From positions 1-13,105 of the forward strand of contig JASEJL010000020.1 of NCBI GenBank assembly GCA_030016465.1: 13,105 bases of DNA, in the 5' to 3' direction. The position numbers were made by a program, and so were the translations under genes. The notes beneath the pieces are model-generated. The model saw nothing but the letters and a program-made list of their open reading frames with translations. It ran no database searches and had not been told where the DNA came from. Each line of letters begins with the position of its first letter. Position 1 is the first letter of the stretch. Positions 13,036-13,105 of the stretch are shown here, one piece after another. The stretch comes from Patescibacteria group bacterium. Its GTDB lineage: Bacteria; Patescibacteriota; Minisyncoccia; Minisyncoccales; DG-74-1.

Positions 13036-13105
13036 ATGGCTATTCATCCTATTGATTATCGATATGGGTCAAAAGAAATGAGAGAGATTTTTGATGAAGA
13101 GAAAA
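13036..13105 (+). CDS. purB: Adenylosuccinate lyase, N-terminus only (cut by window edge)
   Basis: Twenty-three codons are visible: MAIHPIDYRYGSKEMREIFD then EEK. This is the characteristic start of archaeal-type PurB, which splits SAICAR and adenylosuccinate to release fumarate in purine and AMP synthesis. It starts one base after the purE stop, so it is translated in the same operon. The rest lies beyond the window. Confidence 0.85.
   Translation, partial: MAIHPIDYRYGSKEMREIFDEEK

Overview
The window is AT-rich with short intergenic gaps. Every intact gene is on the + strand; the only minus-strand trace is a decayed fragment at the left edge. Signals about the organism are mixed. The purine genes are of the kind usual in archaea: a stand-alone GMP synthase ATPase subunit (GuaAb), an archaeal-like PurE, and a PurB N-terminus matching archaeal adenylosuccinate lyases. 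The left part instead shows a sigma70-like promoter (TTGACA, 17 bases, TTAAAT), two AAAGGAGG ribosome binding sites, an intrinsic terminator, and IS3- and IS701-type remnants, which look bacterial. I would place it in an uncultivated lineage, either a candidate-phylum bacterium or a DPANN-type archaeon, and cannot decide between them from this window.

Layout. (1) 1-546: edge of a decayed minus-strand gene, possibly purN, next to an IS3-family left end with a broken orfA. (2) 742-4965: an accessory module containing a divergent tryptophanyl-tRNA synthetase with its own promoter and a strong trailing hairpin, then a 77-residue protein of no recognised family, a PP-loop ATPase with an extra N-terminal domain, and a B12-binding-type radical SAM enzyme, closed by an intrinsic terminator. 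(3) 5001-5543: a GNAT acetyltransferase. (4) 5568-7810: a scar zone with a 132-base element bounded by inverted repeats, a methyltransferase fragment, a complete IS701-like element (5910-7212) with a damaged transposase, a second partial copy of the 132-base element, and a gutted methionyl-tRNA synthetase gene. (5) 7813-10690: an operon for the last steps of aromatic and branched-chain amino acid synthesis (ilvE, aroQ, tyrA-pheA fusion). (6) 10700-11626: a tatD start fused in frame to a decayed amidohydrolase (MTA/SAH deaminase-like) gene. (7) 11690-13105: purine genes guaAb, purE and the start of purB.

How the genes work together. The right half is ordinary biosynthesis: AroQ makes prephenate, the TyrA-PheA fusion converts it to the two aromatic keto acids, and IlvE or a relative could transaminate them. 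GuaAb, PurE and PurB serve purine synthesis. The module at 742-4965 is the part most likely to be new. A spare TrpRS with changes in a region tied to indolmycin sensitivity sits beside a small peptide, a PP-loop enzyme and a radical SAM enzyme, which fits either a peptide-modification pathway or production of a tryptophan-like TrpRS inhibitor with self-resistance. The module is bracketed by mobile-element debris on both sides.
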